Source: Candidatus Cottocaccamicrobium excrementipullorum
GTDB lineage: Bacteria > Bacillota > Clostridia > Lachnospirales > Lachnospiraceae
Reading direction: 5' to 3'
DNA: 34,373 nucleotides
NCBI GenBank assembly: GCA_018713255.1
Contig: DVFL01000037.1
Span: 1 to 34,373 of the forward strand
In this document: piece after piece, positions 8,969-15,841 of the stretch
Position numbering within the stretch: the stretch's first letter is position 1
Layout: each line of letters opens with the position of its first letter
The notes under the pieces: model-generated
Told to the model about the DNA's origin: nothing
Database searches by the model: none
The model's input: the letters and a program-made list of their open reading frames with translations, nothing else
Position numbers and translations under genes: made by a program

Positions 8969-9865
8969 TCAAAGCGGCTGAGGCTGGAGAATACACAGCT
9001 TTTCCCGCAGATTAAGAATTTCTGCTTGCTCAACGCTTCCCCCAAATTCTCCATCCAAAACCCAGTCCACCGGCTCCTCTGCAGTAATCTTCAGCGCACC
9101 GGTTTTGAACTTAAACACATAGTCGTTTGGCTCCTCTTTTAAAAACATGTAAGAAATAATGTTGCTGAAATCCCTCGGCGTCCTGGGATTTCTGATTAAA
9201 AGAACCTCAAATTCGCCGTCATTTAAGGCCACAGACTGACTGACCAGCCCCTTAAAGCCTCCCACTCTGGTGGCATTGGTAACCATGCCGAAAATAAATT
9301 CTTCCTCCAGCACATTTCCTTCCCATTCCACCTTCATCCGGCAAGGCTTAAGTCCTGCAAGACCTTTTACCCCCTCCAGCATATAAGCCTGATGGCCAAG
9401 AAGATTTTTCTTATCCTGAGATGTCAGGTAAGAAACCTCTGTAAAGGCGCCGAAAGCCGCCACATAAACAAAATATCTGTCCTGACCAAATTTTCCCACA
9501 TCAGTCCAGAAAGGAATTCCCTCCACCACAGTTTTCGCAGCTTCTGCTATTGATTTGGGAATCCCCAGGCTTGCTCCATAATCATTGGTTGAACCAGAAG
9601 GAATGTACCCTAAAAGAGGCGGCTTTTCCAATTCCATCAAACCGCTTACCGCCTCGTTTAAGGTTCCGTCTCCGCCGCTGACCGCCACCAGATCCTTATC
9701 CCCTCCCCAGCGCTTTACCGCCTCAGCGGCATCCTTGGGGCCTTGGGTAATATGCGTCTGAACGGCGTACCCATTTGCGGAAAACAGATCCAGCACTTCC
9801 AGAAGCCTGGGCTTAATCTGTTCCTTCCCCGACCGGGGATTAACAATAAACAGCATACTTTTCAT
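8969..9865 (-). CDS. Diacylglycerol kinase-family lipid kinase (YegS/BmrU/DgkB-like)
   Basis: Predicted ATP-dependent kinase of diacylglycerol or a related lipid, recycling lipid head-group by-products at the membrane. The catalytic-domain signature is clear: IVNPRSGK at the N-terminus, SGGDGTLNEAVSG (GGDGT at residues 64-68) and PSGSTNDYGASLGIP. The C-terminal half holds VLDGEFG, typical of the family's second domain. Length is 298 aa from the ATG at 9865, which has AGAGGGG upstream. A more distal ATG at 9907 overlaps the mutY stop (TAATG) but lacks a ribosome site and would add 14 atypical residues. It is last in the argF-birA-mutY run. Exact substrate cannot be told from sequence. Confidence 0.87.
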   Translation of the reverse strand: MKSMLFIVNPRSGKEQIKPRLLEVLDLFSANGYAVQTHITQGPKDAAEAVKRWGGDKDLVAVSGGDGTLNEAVSGLMELEKPPLLGYIPSGSTNDYGASLGIPKSIAEAAKTVVEGIPFWTDVGKFGQDRYFVYVAAFGAFTEVSYLTSQDKKNLLGHQAYMLEGVKGLAGLKPCRMKVEWEGNVLEEEFIFGMVTNATRVGGFKGLVSQSVALNDGEFEVLLIRNPRTPRDFSNIISYMFLKEEPNDYVFKFKTGALKITAEEPVDWVLDGEFGGSVEQAEILNLREKLCILQPQPL

Positions 9866-9906
9866 GATGATCGCCCCTCTGTACCGCAAACTGCTGTCAT
9901 TAAACA

Positions 9907-11052
9907 TTATAACGCAGAAAGAGCTTTCTTATACGCCAGGAAAGCGCTGGGCACCGGATATCTTCCCTCCAGCTCTTTCTTTTCCACGCCAAGATAAGCC
10001 GGAGGGATCCCGCCTTTAAGCTGAATATAATACCCTGTCATATGCCATTCTACATGAGAAAATACATGACGGGCCTCTCCTAAAGGCACAACCTTTTCCA
10101 CCTTATCTTCCGCCACGCCTACAGCCTCCGCCGCATCCTTCAGCGAACAGTCAGAAAGCCAGCCCTCCTCATTAGGAAACTCGTAAAGAGATGCCAAAAG
10201 GCCTTTATCCGGACGCTTTCTCAACGCCACCTGCGTACCGCTTCTGATCACCAGCACTGTGCGCTCTTCTACTCTTCTGCTCTTTTTTGAAGTTTTTACC
10301 GGAATTTCCTTCCACAGATCCTGGGAAGACGCAATGCAAACGGAGGCCATGGGGCATTCCTGGCATTTAGGCGCTCCCCGAGGAATACAAACTAAAGCCC
10401 CTACTTCAAAAAGTGCCTGGTTATAAATTCCCGGCTCATTCTGATCCATGGCTTCTTTCAAAATCCCCTGGAAGTATTTCTTCGTTTTCCCTTCTGCCGT
10501 ATCCATTCTGCTGCCCAGAAGCCGGGAGATCACCCGAAGGACATTGCCGTCTACCGCAGGGACAGGAATTCCGAAGGCAATGGAGGCTATTGCTCCCGCA
10601 GTATAGCTGCCGATTCCCGGAAGCTTGAGAAGAGCTTCATAGGAATCCGGAAGGCTGCCTCCGTACTGCTCCACAATCTGAACCGCTGCTTTCTTCAAAT
10701 TTCTCGCCCGGCTGTAATATCCTAATCCTTCCCACAGCTTAAGAAGATGGTCGTCTTCTGCCGCAGCTAGGGCAGCGGCATCAGGAAAGGCTTCCATAAA
10801 CCGCTGAAAATAAGGTTTTACCGCCTCTACCCTGGTCTGCTGAAGCATGATCTCAGAAATCCAAACCCGATAAGCATTGGAATCCTTTCTCCACGGCAGA
10901 TCCCTGGCATTCTTTCTGTACCAGGAAAGGAGAGGAGCTCTTATTGCCTCCAGCCGCTGCTGCTGTGATAACGTTCCCTTCTCCCGCTCCAGCACCTGAA
11001 GGAATCCATAATCCGGCGTTTTCTGCTGGTTTTCTTCGTTAAACGTATCCAT
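9907..11052 (-). CDS. mutY: A/G-specific adenine DNA glycosylase MutY
   Basis: Removes adenine mispaired with 8-oxoguanine or guanine. The catalytic HhH-GPD domain has SEIMLQQTRVE (catalytic Glu67), LPGIGSYTAGAI (hairpin-helix-hairpin) and PAVDGNVLRV (catalytic Asp168); the Glu-Asp spacing of 101 residues matches E. coli. The [4Fe-4S] ligands are Cys222, 230, 233 and 239, that is C-X7-C-X2-C-X5-C, one residue longer in the first gap than the E. coli C-X6-C. A C-terminal NUDIX-like 8-oxoG recognition domain follows (about 265-381). ATG at 11052 is preferred to GTG at 11058 because GAGG lies 5 nt before it. The 5' end overlaps birA by 14 bp, implying translational coupling. Confidence 0.95.
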   Translation of the reverse strand: MDTFNEENQQKTPDYGFLQVLEREKGTLSQQQRLEAIRAPLLSWYRKNARDLPWRKDSNAYRVWISEIMLQQTRVEAVKPYFQRFMEAFPDAAALAAAEDDHLLKLWEGLGYYSRARNLKKAAVQIVEQYGGSLPDSYEALLKLPGIGSYTAGAIASIAFGIPVPAVDGNVLRVISRLLGSRMDTAEGKTKKYFQGILKEAMDQNEPGIYNQALFEVGALVCIPRGAPKCQECPMASVCIASSQDLWKEIPVKTSKKSRRVEERTVLVIRSGTQVALRKRPDKGLLASLYEFPNEEGWLSDCSLKDAAEAVGVAEDKVEKVVPLGEARHVFSHVEWHMTGYYIQLKGGIPPAYLGVEKKELEGRYPVPSAFLAYKKALSAL

Positions 11053-12019
11053 ACACACCTCGCACAGAGACCTCTCCAGACCGCACCTGACGAAGATCCC
11101 CTCCGGGACATTCCACCAAAAGCTCTCCCTCTATGTTGATGCCGCGGCAGATTCCCTGGTAATCTCCTTTCGGATCCAAAACCTTCACCTGCCGGCCAAG
11201 ATTCACCAGCATTCCTTCGTAGAGATCTTTCAACTGGGAGAGATCTCCTGTTTGCAGAAAGATTTCATAAAATCTCTCAAAAGATTCCGCCAGTTTCGCC
11301 GCCAGGCTGCTGCGGTTTACCTCTTTTTTCCCTTCTAACTTAAGAGAAGTTGCCGTCTCTCGAATCTCTTCTGGAAATTCCTGCTGATTTACATTGATTC
11401 CAATCCCTGATACAATGTAATGAATCGCCTCCACCTCTGCATTCATCTCCGTCAAAATCCCGCAGACTTTCTTTCCATTGATCACCACATCATTAGGCCA
11501 TTTAATCCCTGCCAGAATCCCTGTCTCCGCCTTTATCGCTTCTGCCGCCGCCATACCGGCAATCAAGGTTATGGAAGAAGCGCAGGCCGGAGGAATATCC
11601 GGCCGCAGGACAAAACTAATATAGATACTGCTTCCGTGGGGCGAAGACCAGTTTCTTCCTCTTCTCCCCTTTCCTGCTGTCTGGCTGTCTGCCACCACAA
11701 CAGTTCCGTCCGGACAGCCTTCTCTGGCAAGTTTCGCCCCCTGGATATTGGTAGAATCTGTCTCGTCATAATATACCAGTTTTTTCCCGATCAACCGGGT
11801 ATGAAGCCGGCTTCCAATCTCTGCCGCCGTCATCACATCAGGAGTCTGCAGCAGACGGTACCCTTTGTTTCTTACCGCCTCAATCTGATATCCTTCCTCC
11901 TGAAGCTGGCGGATTACTTTCCACACAGCCGTTCTGGAAACTTTAAGGCGGCTGCACAGATCCTGTCCTGACACGAAACCGTCGTTTTCTTTTAATATCG
12001 TTAATATCTCTGTTTTCAT
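11039..12019 (-). CDS. birA: Bifunctional biotin-[acetyl-CoA-carboxylase] ligase / biotin operon repressor BirA
   Basis: Activates biotin to biotinyl-AMP and attaches it to carrier lysines; the N-terminal winged helix lets it repress biotin genes. The helix-turn-helix spans about residues 14-58 (LCSRLKVSRTAVWKVIRQL), the nucleotide loop is AGKGRRGRNWSSP (115-127), and KWPNDVVINGKKVCGIL holds the catalytic lysine (173). The C-terminal SH3-like domain ends with a GEVSVRG segment. Length is 326 aa, the two-domain form. ATG at 12019 has GGAG 7 nt upstream, lying in the 3' end of the preceding small gene (3-bp gap). No biotin synthesis genes are in the window, so its regulatory targets are elsewhere. 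Confidence 0.95.
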   Translation of the reverse strand: MKTEILTILKENDGFVSGQDLCSRLKVSRTAVWKVIRQLQEEGYQIEAVRNKGYRLLQTPDVMTAAEIGSRLHTRLIGKKLVYYDETDSTNIQGAKLAREGCPDGTVVVADSQTAGKGRRGRNWSSPHGSSIYISFVLRPDIPPACASSITLIAGMAAAEAIKAETGILAGIKWPNDVVINGKKVCGILTEMNAEVEAIHYIVSGIGINVNQQEFPEEIRETATSLKLEGKKEVNRSSLAAKLAESFERFYEIFLQTGDLSQLKDLYEGMLVNLGRQVKVLDPKGDYQGICRGINIEGELLVECPGGDLRQVRSGEVSVRGVYGYV

Positions 12020-12022
12020 GCT

Positions 12023-12328
12023 TTATCTCCAGATACTTAAGGCGCTGATTACAGAGAGCAGCAGAAGGCAGCTGCCGAACAGAATCAAACCGGCTCCTTT
12101 AAGCTGCCTGCGCTTATCTCTTCCGCTCTGCCTGATCTTTACCCAGCCGTTCACCAAATTAAGAATGGCAGCCAGCATAAAAATCAACGGAAAAAGCACC
12201 AGGTTATTCTCCGGATTCAGGAAGGAAATCACTGCCAAAATGACAATAACAATCCCCACCAAAATATGCATTACATCCAGAAAGAAATCCAGACTCCGTC
12301 CTCCCCGGCTTCTCGCTCCCTGTCCCAT
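12023..12328 (-). CDS. Small membrane protein of unknown function
   Basis: A 101-residue protein I cannot assign to a named family. A basic N-terminus (GQGARSRGGRS) precedes hydrophobic segments at about 18-37 and 44-63. A basic loop (KIRQSGRDKRRQLKG) is followed by a third segment at about 78-98, so three transmembrane helices are likely. It sits 3 bp after argF and 3 bp before birA, with TAGGAGAG in the last codons of argF, so it is almost certainly translated from the same message. The tight packing argues that it is a real gene; the neighbours do not suggest a role. Confidence 0.75.
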   Translation of the reverse strand: MGQGARSRGGRSLDFFLDVMHILVGIVIVILAVISFLNPENNLVLFPLIFMLAAILNLVNGWVKIRQSGRDKRRQLKGAGLILFGSCLLLLSVISALSIWR

Positions 12329-12331
12329 GCT

Positions 12332-13321
12332 TTACTCTCCTAACGTAGCAGCCATCACTGCTTTGATGGTATGCATTCTGTTCTCTGCCTCTTCAAATAC
12401 TCTGGATTGTGCTGATTCAAACACCTCGTCGGTAACTTCCATATCCTGAATACCGAAACGTTCTCCCATCTCCTGACCAATTTTCGTCTTCAGATCATGG
12501 AAAGCAGGAAGACAATGAAGGAAAATCGCCTGCGGACCGGCATTGGCCATTACCTCGGCAGTCACCTTATAGGGTGACAACTCTTCAATCCGTTCAGCCC
12601 ACACCTCGTCCGGCTCGCCCATGGATACCCACACATCTGTATAAATCACATCCGCTCCTTTGGTTCCTTCTTTAACATCCTCAGTCAGCGTGATGGTAGC
12701 TCCCGATTCCTTGGCGTATTCTCTGCACTGAGCTACCAGCTCCGGATTAGGGAAGTACTTTTTCGGAGCGCAGGCCACAAAGTGAAGGCCCAGCTTAGAG
12801 CAGGCAACCATCAGAGAATTTCCCATATTGTATCTGGCATCACCCATATAAACCAGTTTCACGCCTTCCAGACGGCCCAGCTGTTCCCGGATGGTAAGCA
12901 TATCCGCCAACATCTGCGTGGGATGATATTCATTCGTAAGGCCATTCCATACAGGCACACCGGCATACTTAGCAAGCTCCTCCACAATTTCCTGGCCAAA
13001 TCCCCTGTACTCAATTCCTTCATACATTCTTCCCAGCACTCTGGCAGTATCTGCAATGCTCTCTTTTTTTCCAATCTGAGAGCCTGAAGGATCCAGATAA
13101 GTCGTGCCCATTCCCAGATCATGAGCCGCCACCTCAAAAGCGCATCTGGTTCTGGTACTGGTTTTTTCAAAAATCAAGGCGATATTTTTTCCTCTGAATT
13201 TATCTACCAAAATTCCGTTTTTCTTCTTCTCTTTAAAATCCGCCGCCAGGTCCAGAAGATAAAGGATCTCTTCTTTTGTAAAGTCCTTCAGCGTAAGAAA
13301 ATTTCTTCCTTTTAAATTCAT
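12332..13321 (-). CDS. argF: Ornithine carbamoyltransferase, anabolic type
   Basis: Transfers carbamoyl from carbamoyl phosphate to ornithine to give citrulline in arginine synthesis. Carbamoyl-phosphate site STRTR is at residues 55-59, followed by [11 protein letters not shown]. Further family blocks are [42 protein letters not shown] and, near residue 270, HCLPAFHD with the ornithine/catalytic cysteine. Length is 329 aa. The frame is open 29 codons upstream, but ATG 13321 has AAGGAGG 8 nt away and gives the family N-terminus. It heads the run into birA and mutY. The same enzyme can run catabolically, but no arcA or arcC gene is present, so a biosynthetic role is favoured. Confidence 0.95.
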   Translation of the reverse strand: MNLKGRNFLTLKDFTKEEILYLLDLAADFKEKKKNGILVDKFRGKNIALIFEKTSTRTRCAFEVAAHDLGMGTTYLDPSGSQIGKKESIADTARVLGRMYEGIEYRGFGQEIVEELAKYAGVPVWNGLTNEYHPTQMLADMLTIREQLGRLEGVKLVYMGDARYNMGNSLMVACSKLGLHFVACAPKKYFPNPELVAQCREYAKESGATITLTEDVKEGTKGADVIYTDVWVSMGEPDEVWAERIEELSPYKVTAEVMANAGPQAIFLHCLPAFHDLKTKIGQEMGERFGIQDMEVTDEVFESAQSRVFEEAENRMHTIKAVMAATLGE

Positions 13322-13355
13322 GTCATTATCCTCCTTGTCCGATCCGAACATTTTG

Positions 13356-13420
13356 AGGGTCACAAGAGCCTTAATTCTTCCGCAGAAAAACCTGCGCCAG
13401 ATTTCCAACCATTTGACCCT
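13356..13420 (-). promoter_or_regulatory. Structured leader upstream of argF
   Basis: A perfect 7-bp pair AGGGTCA/TGACCCT (13414-13420 with 13356-13362 on the minus strand) encloses about 51 nt, inside which CGCAG/CTGCG (13392-13396 with 13381-13385) forms a smaller hairpin. A TTGACA box at 13453-13458 is the likely -35 for this transcript, but the element 17 bp downstream (TAATTT) is a poor -10. No recognised ARG box or T-box signature is visible; the function is unknown. Confidence 0.35.
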
Positions 13421-13456
13421 ATTATCTTAAAATTACTATATCTGAAAGCCGCTGTC

Positions 13457-13515
13457 AAGAAAAAGGAAAAGCCGCAGTGAATTCCGGGATAAATCTGCCT
13501 CCCGGTTTTCCCTGC
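13457..13515 (-). terminator. Intrinsic terminator of nfeD-SPFH operon
   Basis: On the minus strand, a 15-bp imperfect stem (12 matched pairs, GCAG and CCGGG blocks at 13512-13515 and 13501-13505 pairing with 13474-13477 and 13484-13488). It is followed by GGC and a T-rich tail (13457-13470). The tail runs into the TTGACA box of the next unit. Confidence 0.65.
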
Positions 13516-13546
13516 AGCTGCCTTTACACAGTTCTGGCTGTGAAGC

Positions 13547-14497
13547 TTATCTTTCGTCTGCCTTATCCTTCTCCGCCACCTCGGTCAGCGACTTTACCAA
13601 GCCTGCAATTCCCTGAATCTCAGAGGGAATAATGATCTTCGTAGCTCTTCCATTCGCCGCCGCAGCAAAAGCTTCAAGGCTCTTCAGCTGAAGAACAGCG
13701 CTGTCGGCTCCTGCCTCCTTAATAAACCGAATAGCATCCGCCTGAGCCTGCTGCACCTTAAGAATAGCCTCCGCCTGACCTTCTGCTTCTTTAATCTTTT
13801 TCTCTTTCTCTGCCTCTGCCCGGAGAATGGCGGCCTGTTTCTCCGCCTCTGCATCCAGAATCGCTGATTCTTTCTTGCCCTCAGCCACCAGAATGGTAGA
13901 CTTCTTTTCTCCTTCCGCCCGAAGGATGGCTTCCCGGCGCTCCCGTTCTGCCTTCATCTGTTTCTCCATAGCATCCTGGATCGCTGCCGGCGGAATAATA
14001 TTCTTTAACTCCACCCGGTTTACCTTAATGCCCCAGGGGTCCGTCGCCACATCCAGAGAAGCCCGCATCTTGGCGTTAATCGTTTCTCTGGAGGTAAGAG
14101 TCTGATCCAGTTCCAGATCTCCGATAATATTCCGCAGCGTGGTGGCAGTCAAATTCTCAATGGCCATAATCGGATTCTCTACCCCGTAAGCGAAAAGCTT
14201 GGGATCGGTAATCTGGAAAAACACAACAGTGTCAATACGCATGGTAACGTTATCCTTGGTAATCACAGGCTGAGGCGGGAAATCTGCCACCTGCTCCTTA
14301 AGATTTACCCGCTTTGCCACACGGTCAACGAAGGGCACCTTAAAATGAATGCCTACCGACCAGGTGTCCAAATAAGCCCCAAGACGTTCCACGACCACAG
14401 CCTGCGCCTGAGGAACAATCTTAATGCAGGATGTAAGAATCAGCAGAATGACAATAATAATCAAGAAAAATGCCAGAAACGTAAACAGCCCTCCCAT
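13547..14497 (-). CDS. SPFH/Band-7 (stomatin-like) membrane protein
   Basis: Membrane-anchored scaffold of the stomatin/prohibitin/HflK group. The sequence starts with one transmembrane helix (about 4-24). It is followed by the SPFH domain: VPQAQAVVVERLG, FKVPFVDRVAKRVNLKEQ, ITKDNVTMRIDTVVFFQI, ENLTATTLRNIIG. Then comes a long charged coiled-coil with repeated AEGEKK/AEAEK motifs (about 185-255) and a C-terminal hydrophobic/oligomerisation tail. Length is 316 aa from the ATG at 14497. A TTG two codons earlier overlaps the nfeD stop and is also possible with the AGGAGAG site. It is paired with nfeD 2 bp upstream; SPFH-NfeD pairs are a known bacterial arrangement in membrane microdomains. Confidence 0.92.
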   Translation of the reverse strand: MGGLFTFLAFFLIIIVILLILTSCIKIVPQAQAVVVERLGAYLDTWSVGIHFKVPFVDRVAKRVNLKEQVADFPPQPVITKDNVTMRIDTVVFFQITDPKLFAYGVENPIMAIENLTATTLRNIIGDLELDQTLTSRETINAKMRASLDVATDPWGIKVNRVELKNIIPPAAIQDAMEKQMKAERERREAILRAEGEKKSTILVAEGKKESAILDAEAEKQAAILRAEAEKEKKIKEAEGQAEAILKVQQAQADAIRFIKEAGADSAVLQLKSLEAFAAAANGRATKIIIPSEIQGIAGLVKSLTEVAEKDKADER

Positions 14498-14499
14498 AC

Positions 14500-14940
14500 T
14501 CAATGCTCTCCTTCCTTAACTGGTTCTACAATCAGCTTCACGCCCTGTATCTTCTGCACCTTTACCAGAGTGCCTGCAGGAATCTTCTCTCCTGTCGCCG
14601 ACCGGGCGGTCCACACATTCCCATCCAGAACTGCAGCACCCGTCTGTGCTTCCCCATCCACTTCTTCGGTAATCCGGGCAGTGCGCCCAATGAGACTGTC
14701 CACATTCGTCTTCTTGACCCTCCGGTTTACATAGCGGAGTGCCAACGGCCTGGTAAGTCCCAGAAGGGCGAAAGAAACCAGGGCGAATGCCGCCAGCTGC
14801 ACTTCAATTCCGGCTCCTAAAAGGCAGAGAATCAATCCTGCCAGGGCGCCTCCGGCGAACCAGATGGTAGTCAGCGCCATGGTGCCCATCTCTACGATAA
14901 TGAAAAACAGGAATGCTCCTATCCAACCGATCACGCTCAT
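14500..14940 (-). CDS. NfeD-family membrane protein
   Basis: A 146-residue short-form NfeD partner for the SPFH protein. It has two or three transmembrane helices within about residues 1-72 (WIGAFLFFIIVE, IWFAGGALAGLILCLLG, ALVSFALLGLTRPLA). After a basic linker comes the C-terminal OB-fold with LIGRTARITEEVDG and VKVQKIQGVKLIVEPV. There is no N-terminal protease domain. ATG at 14940 has AGGAGG upstream; 19 earlier codons in frame lack support. It is first in the operon, with a promoter at 14988-15016. The pair probably works in membrane organisation or quality control; the exact role is unknown. Confidence 0.88.
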   Translation of the reverse strand: MSVIGWIGAFLFFIIVEMGTMALTTIWFAGGALAGLILCLLGAGIEVQLAAFALVSFALLGLTRPLALRYVNRRVKKTNVDSLIGRTARITEEVDGEAQTGAAVLDGNVWTARSATGEKIPAGTLVKVQKIQGVKLIVEPVKEGEH

Positions 14941-14987
14941 AGGTCCCCTCCTCCTGAAAATGTGTGATTTACAACTTCTTCCATTTG

Positions 14988-15016
14988 AGTATAACATACC
15001 CTAAACTGAAACACAA
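14988..15016 (-). promoter_or_regulatory. Promoter of nfeD-SPFH operon
   Basis: Minus strand: -35 TTGTGT (15011-15016), 17-bp spacer, -10 TATACT (14988-14993), about 48 bp upstream of the nfeD start. Confidence 0.6.
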
Positions 15017-15049
15017 CTTACCAATTTCTTACGTATTTTCATGAAAACG

Positions 15050-15841
15050 TTATTTCTTCCCAGCCCTTCTTCTCTGCCTTGCCGTCTCAAACATCAATAC
15101 CGAAGCAGCCACGGCAGCGTTTAAGGACTCCACCTGCCCTGCCATGGGAATCTTAACCCGGCAGTCGCTTAACGCCGCCGTTTCATCCTTAAGCCCTCTG
15201 GCTTCATTTCCAATGAGAAAGGCGCAGGGACCGGTATAATCTGCTTCATCATAGCTCACCGCTCCATCCAAATGCGCGGCAAACAGCCGAATTCCTTTTT
15301 CCTTCATGGCAAGGCAAGCTTTAGATAAATCCTCCACATAGACAAAGGGCACCCGATAAATGGACCCCATGGTGGAACGAATTACTTTCGGATTATAAAT
15401 ATCCGCCGTCGATTCATCCATCACAAGCGCTGTAATTCCAGCCCCTTCTCCGGCTCTGAGGATGGTCCCTAAGTTTCCCGGATCCTGAAGAGTTTCCAAA
15501 ACCATAATCAGAGGATTTTCTCCTGCATCCAGGATCTCTTCAAGACGATAATGCTTCTGGCGTACCAGCGCCAAAATCCCCTGAGGCGTTTTAGTATCCG
15601 CCATCACTCCCATCACCTGATCAGATACCAGCTCCCAGGAAAAACCTTCCAGCACCTCTTTGTGTTCAGACTCCTTAAGAAAGCTTTCTGACACGTACAG
15701 CCCCTCTACCTGATCAGGCGAAAGCTCCCTGCACATGCGGATTCCTTCCACCACATAAAGGTCCTCTTTCCGGCGTGCTCTGGCCTTTTTCACCAGCTCT
15801 GCCACCCGTCTTACCTGCTTGTTGGATGTGCTGTTAATCAT
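15050..15841 (-). CDS. TrmH/SpoU-family RNA 2'-O-ribose methyltransferase
   Basis: Predicted S-adenosylmethionine-dependent RNA ribose methyltransferase with the SPOUT trefoil-knot fold. An N-terminal substrate-binding domain (about 1-95, YVVEGIRMCRE) precedes the three catalytic motifs: LQDPGNLGTILRAGEGAG (motif 1, with the family Asn and Arg), FLIGNEARGL (motif 2) and VKIPMAGQVESLNAAVAASVLMFE (motif 3, split here for length). At 263 aa it matches RlmB/YsgA-type enzymes; whether the target is 23S rRNA or tRNA cannot be told. Its ATG overlaps the nadE stop by 4 bp (ATGA), so the two are translationally coupled. No clear terminator follows. Confidence 0.9.
   Translation of the reverse strand: MINSTSNKQVRRVAELVKKARARRKEDLYVVEGIRMCRELSPDQVEGLYVSESFLKESEHKEVLEGFSWELVSDQVMGVMADTKTPQGILALVRQKHYRLEEILDAGENPLIMVLETLQDPGNLGTILRAGEGAGITALVMDESTADIYNPKVIRSTMGSIYRVPFVYVEDLSKACLAMKEKGIRLFAAHLDGAVSYDEADYTGPCAFLIGNEARGLKDETAALSDCRVKIPMAGQVESLNAAVAASVLMFETARQRRRAGKK

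Noticed and set aside
9866-9907. Upstream ATG for the lipid kinase overlapping the mutY stop (TAATG)
   Set aside because: It has no Shine-Dalgarno sequence and adds residues before the conserved IVNPRSGK start. The ATG at 9865 has AGAGGGG.
13322-13408. Longer N-terminus for ornithine carbamoyltransferase
   Set aside because: The extension lies in the structured leader and has no ribosome site. The ATG at 13321 has AAGGAGG.
15036-15047. Palindrome TTTTCATGAAAA after the spoU gene as a terminator
   Set aside because: The stem is AT-rich with no T-run following on the minus strand.
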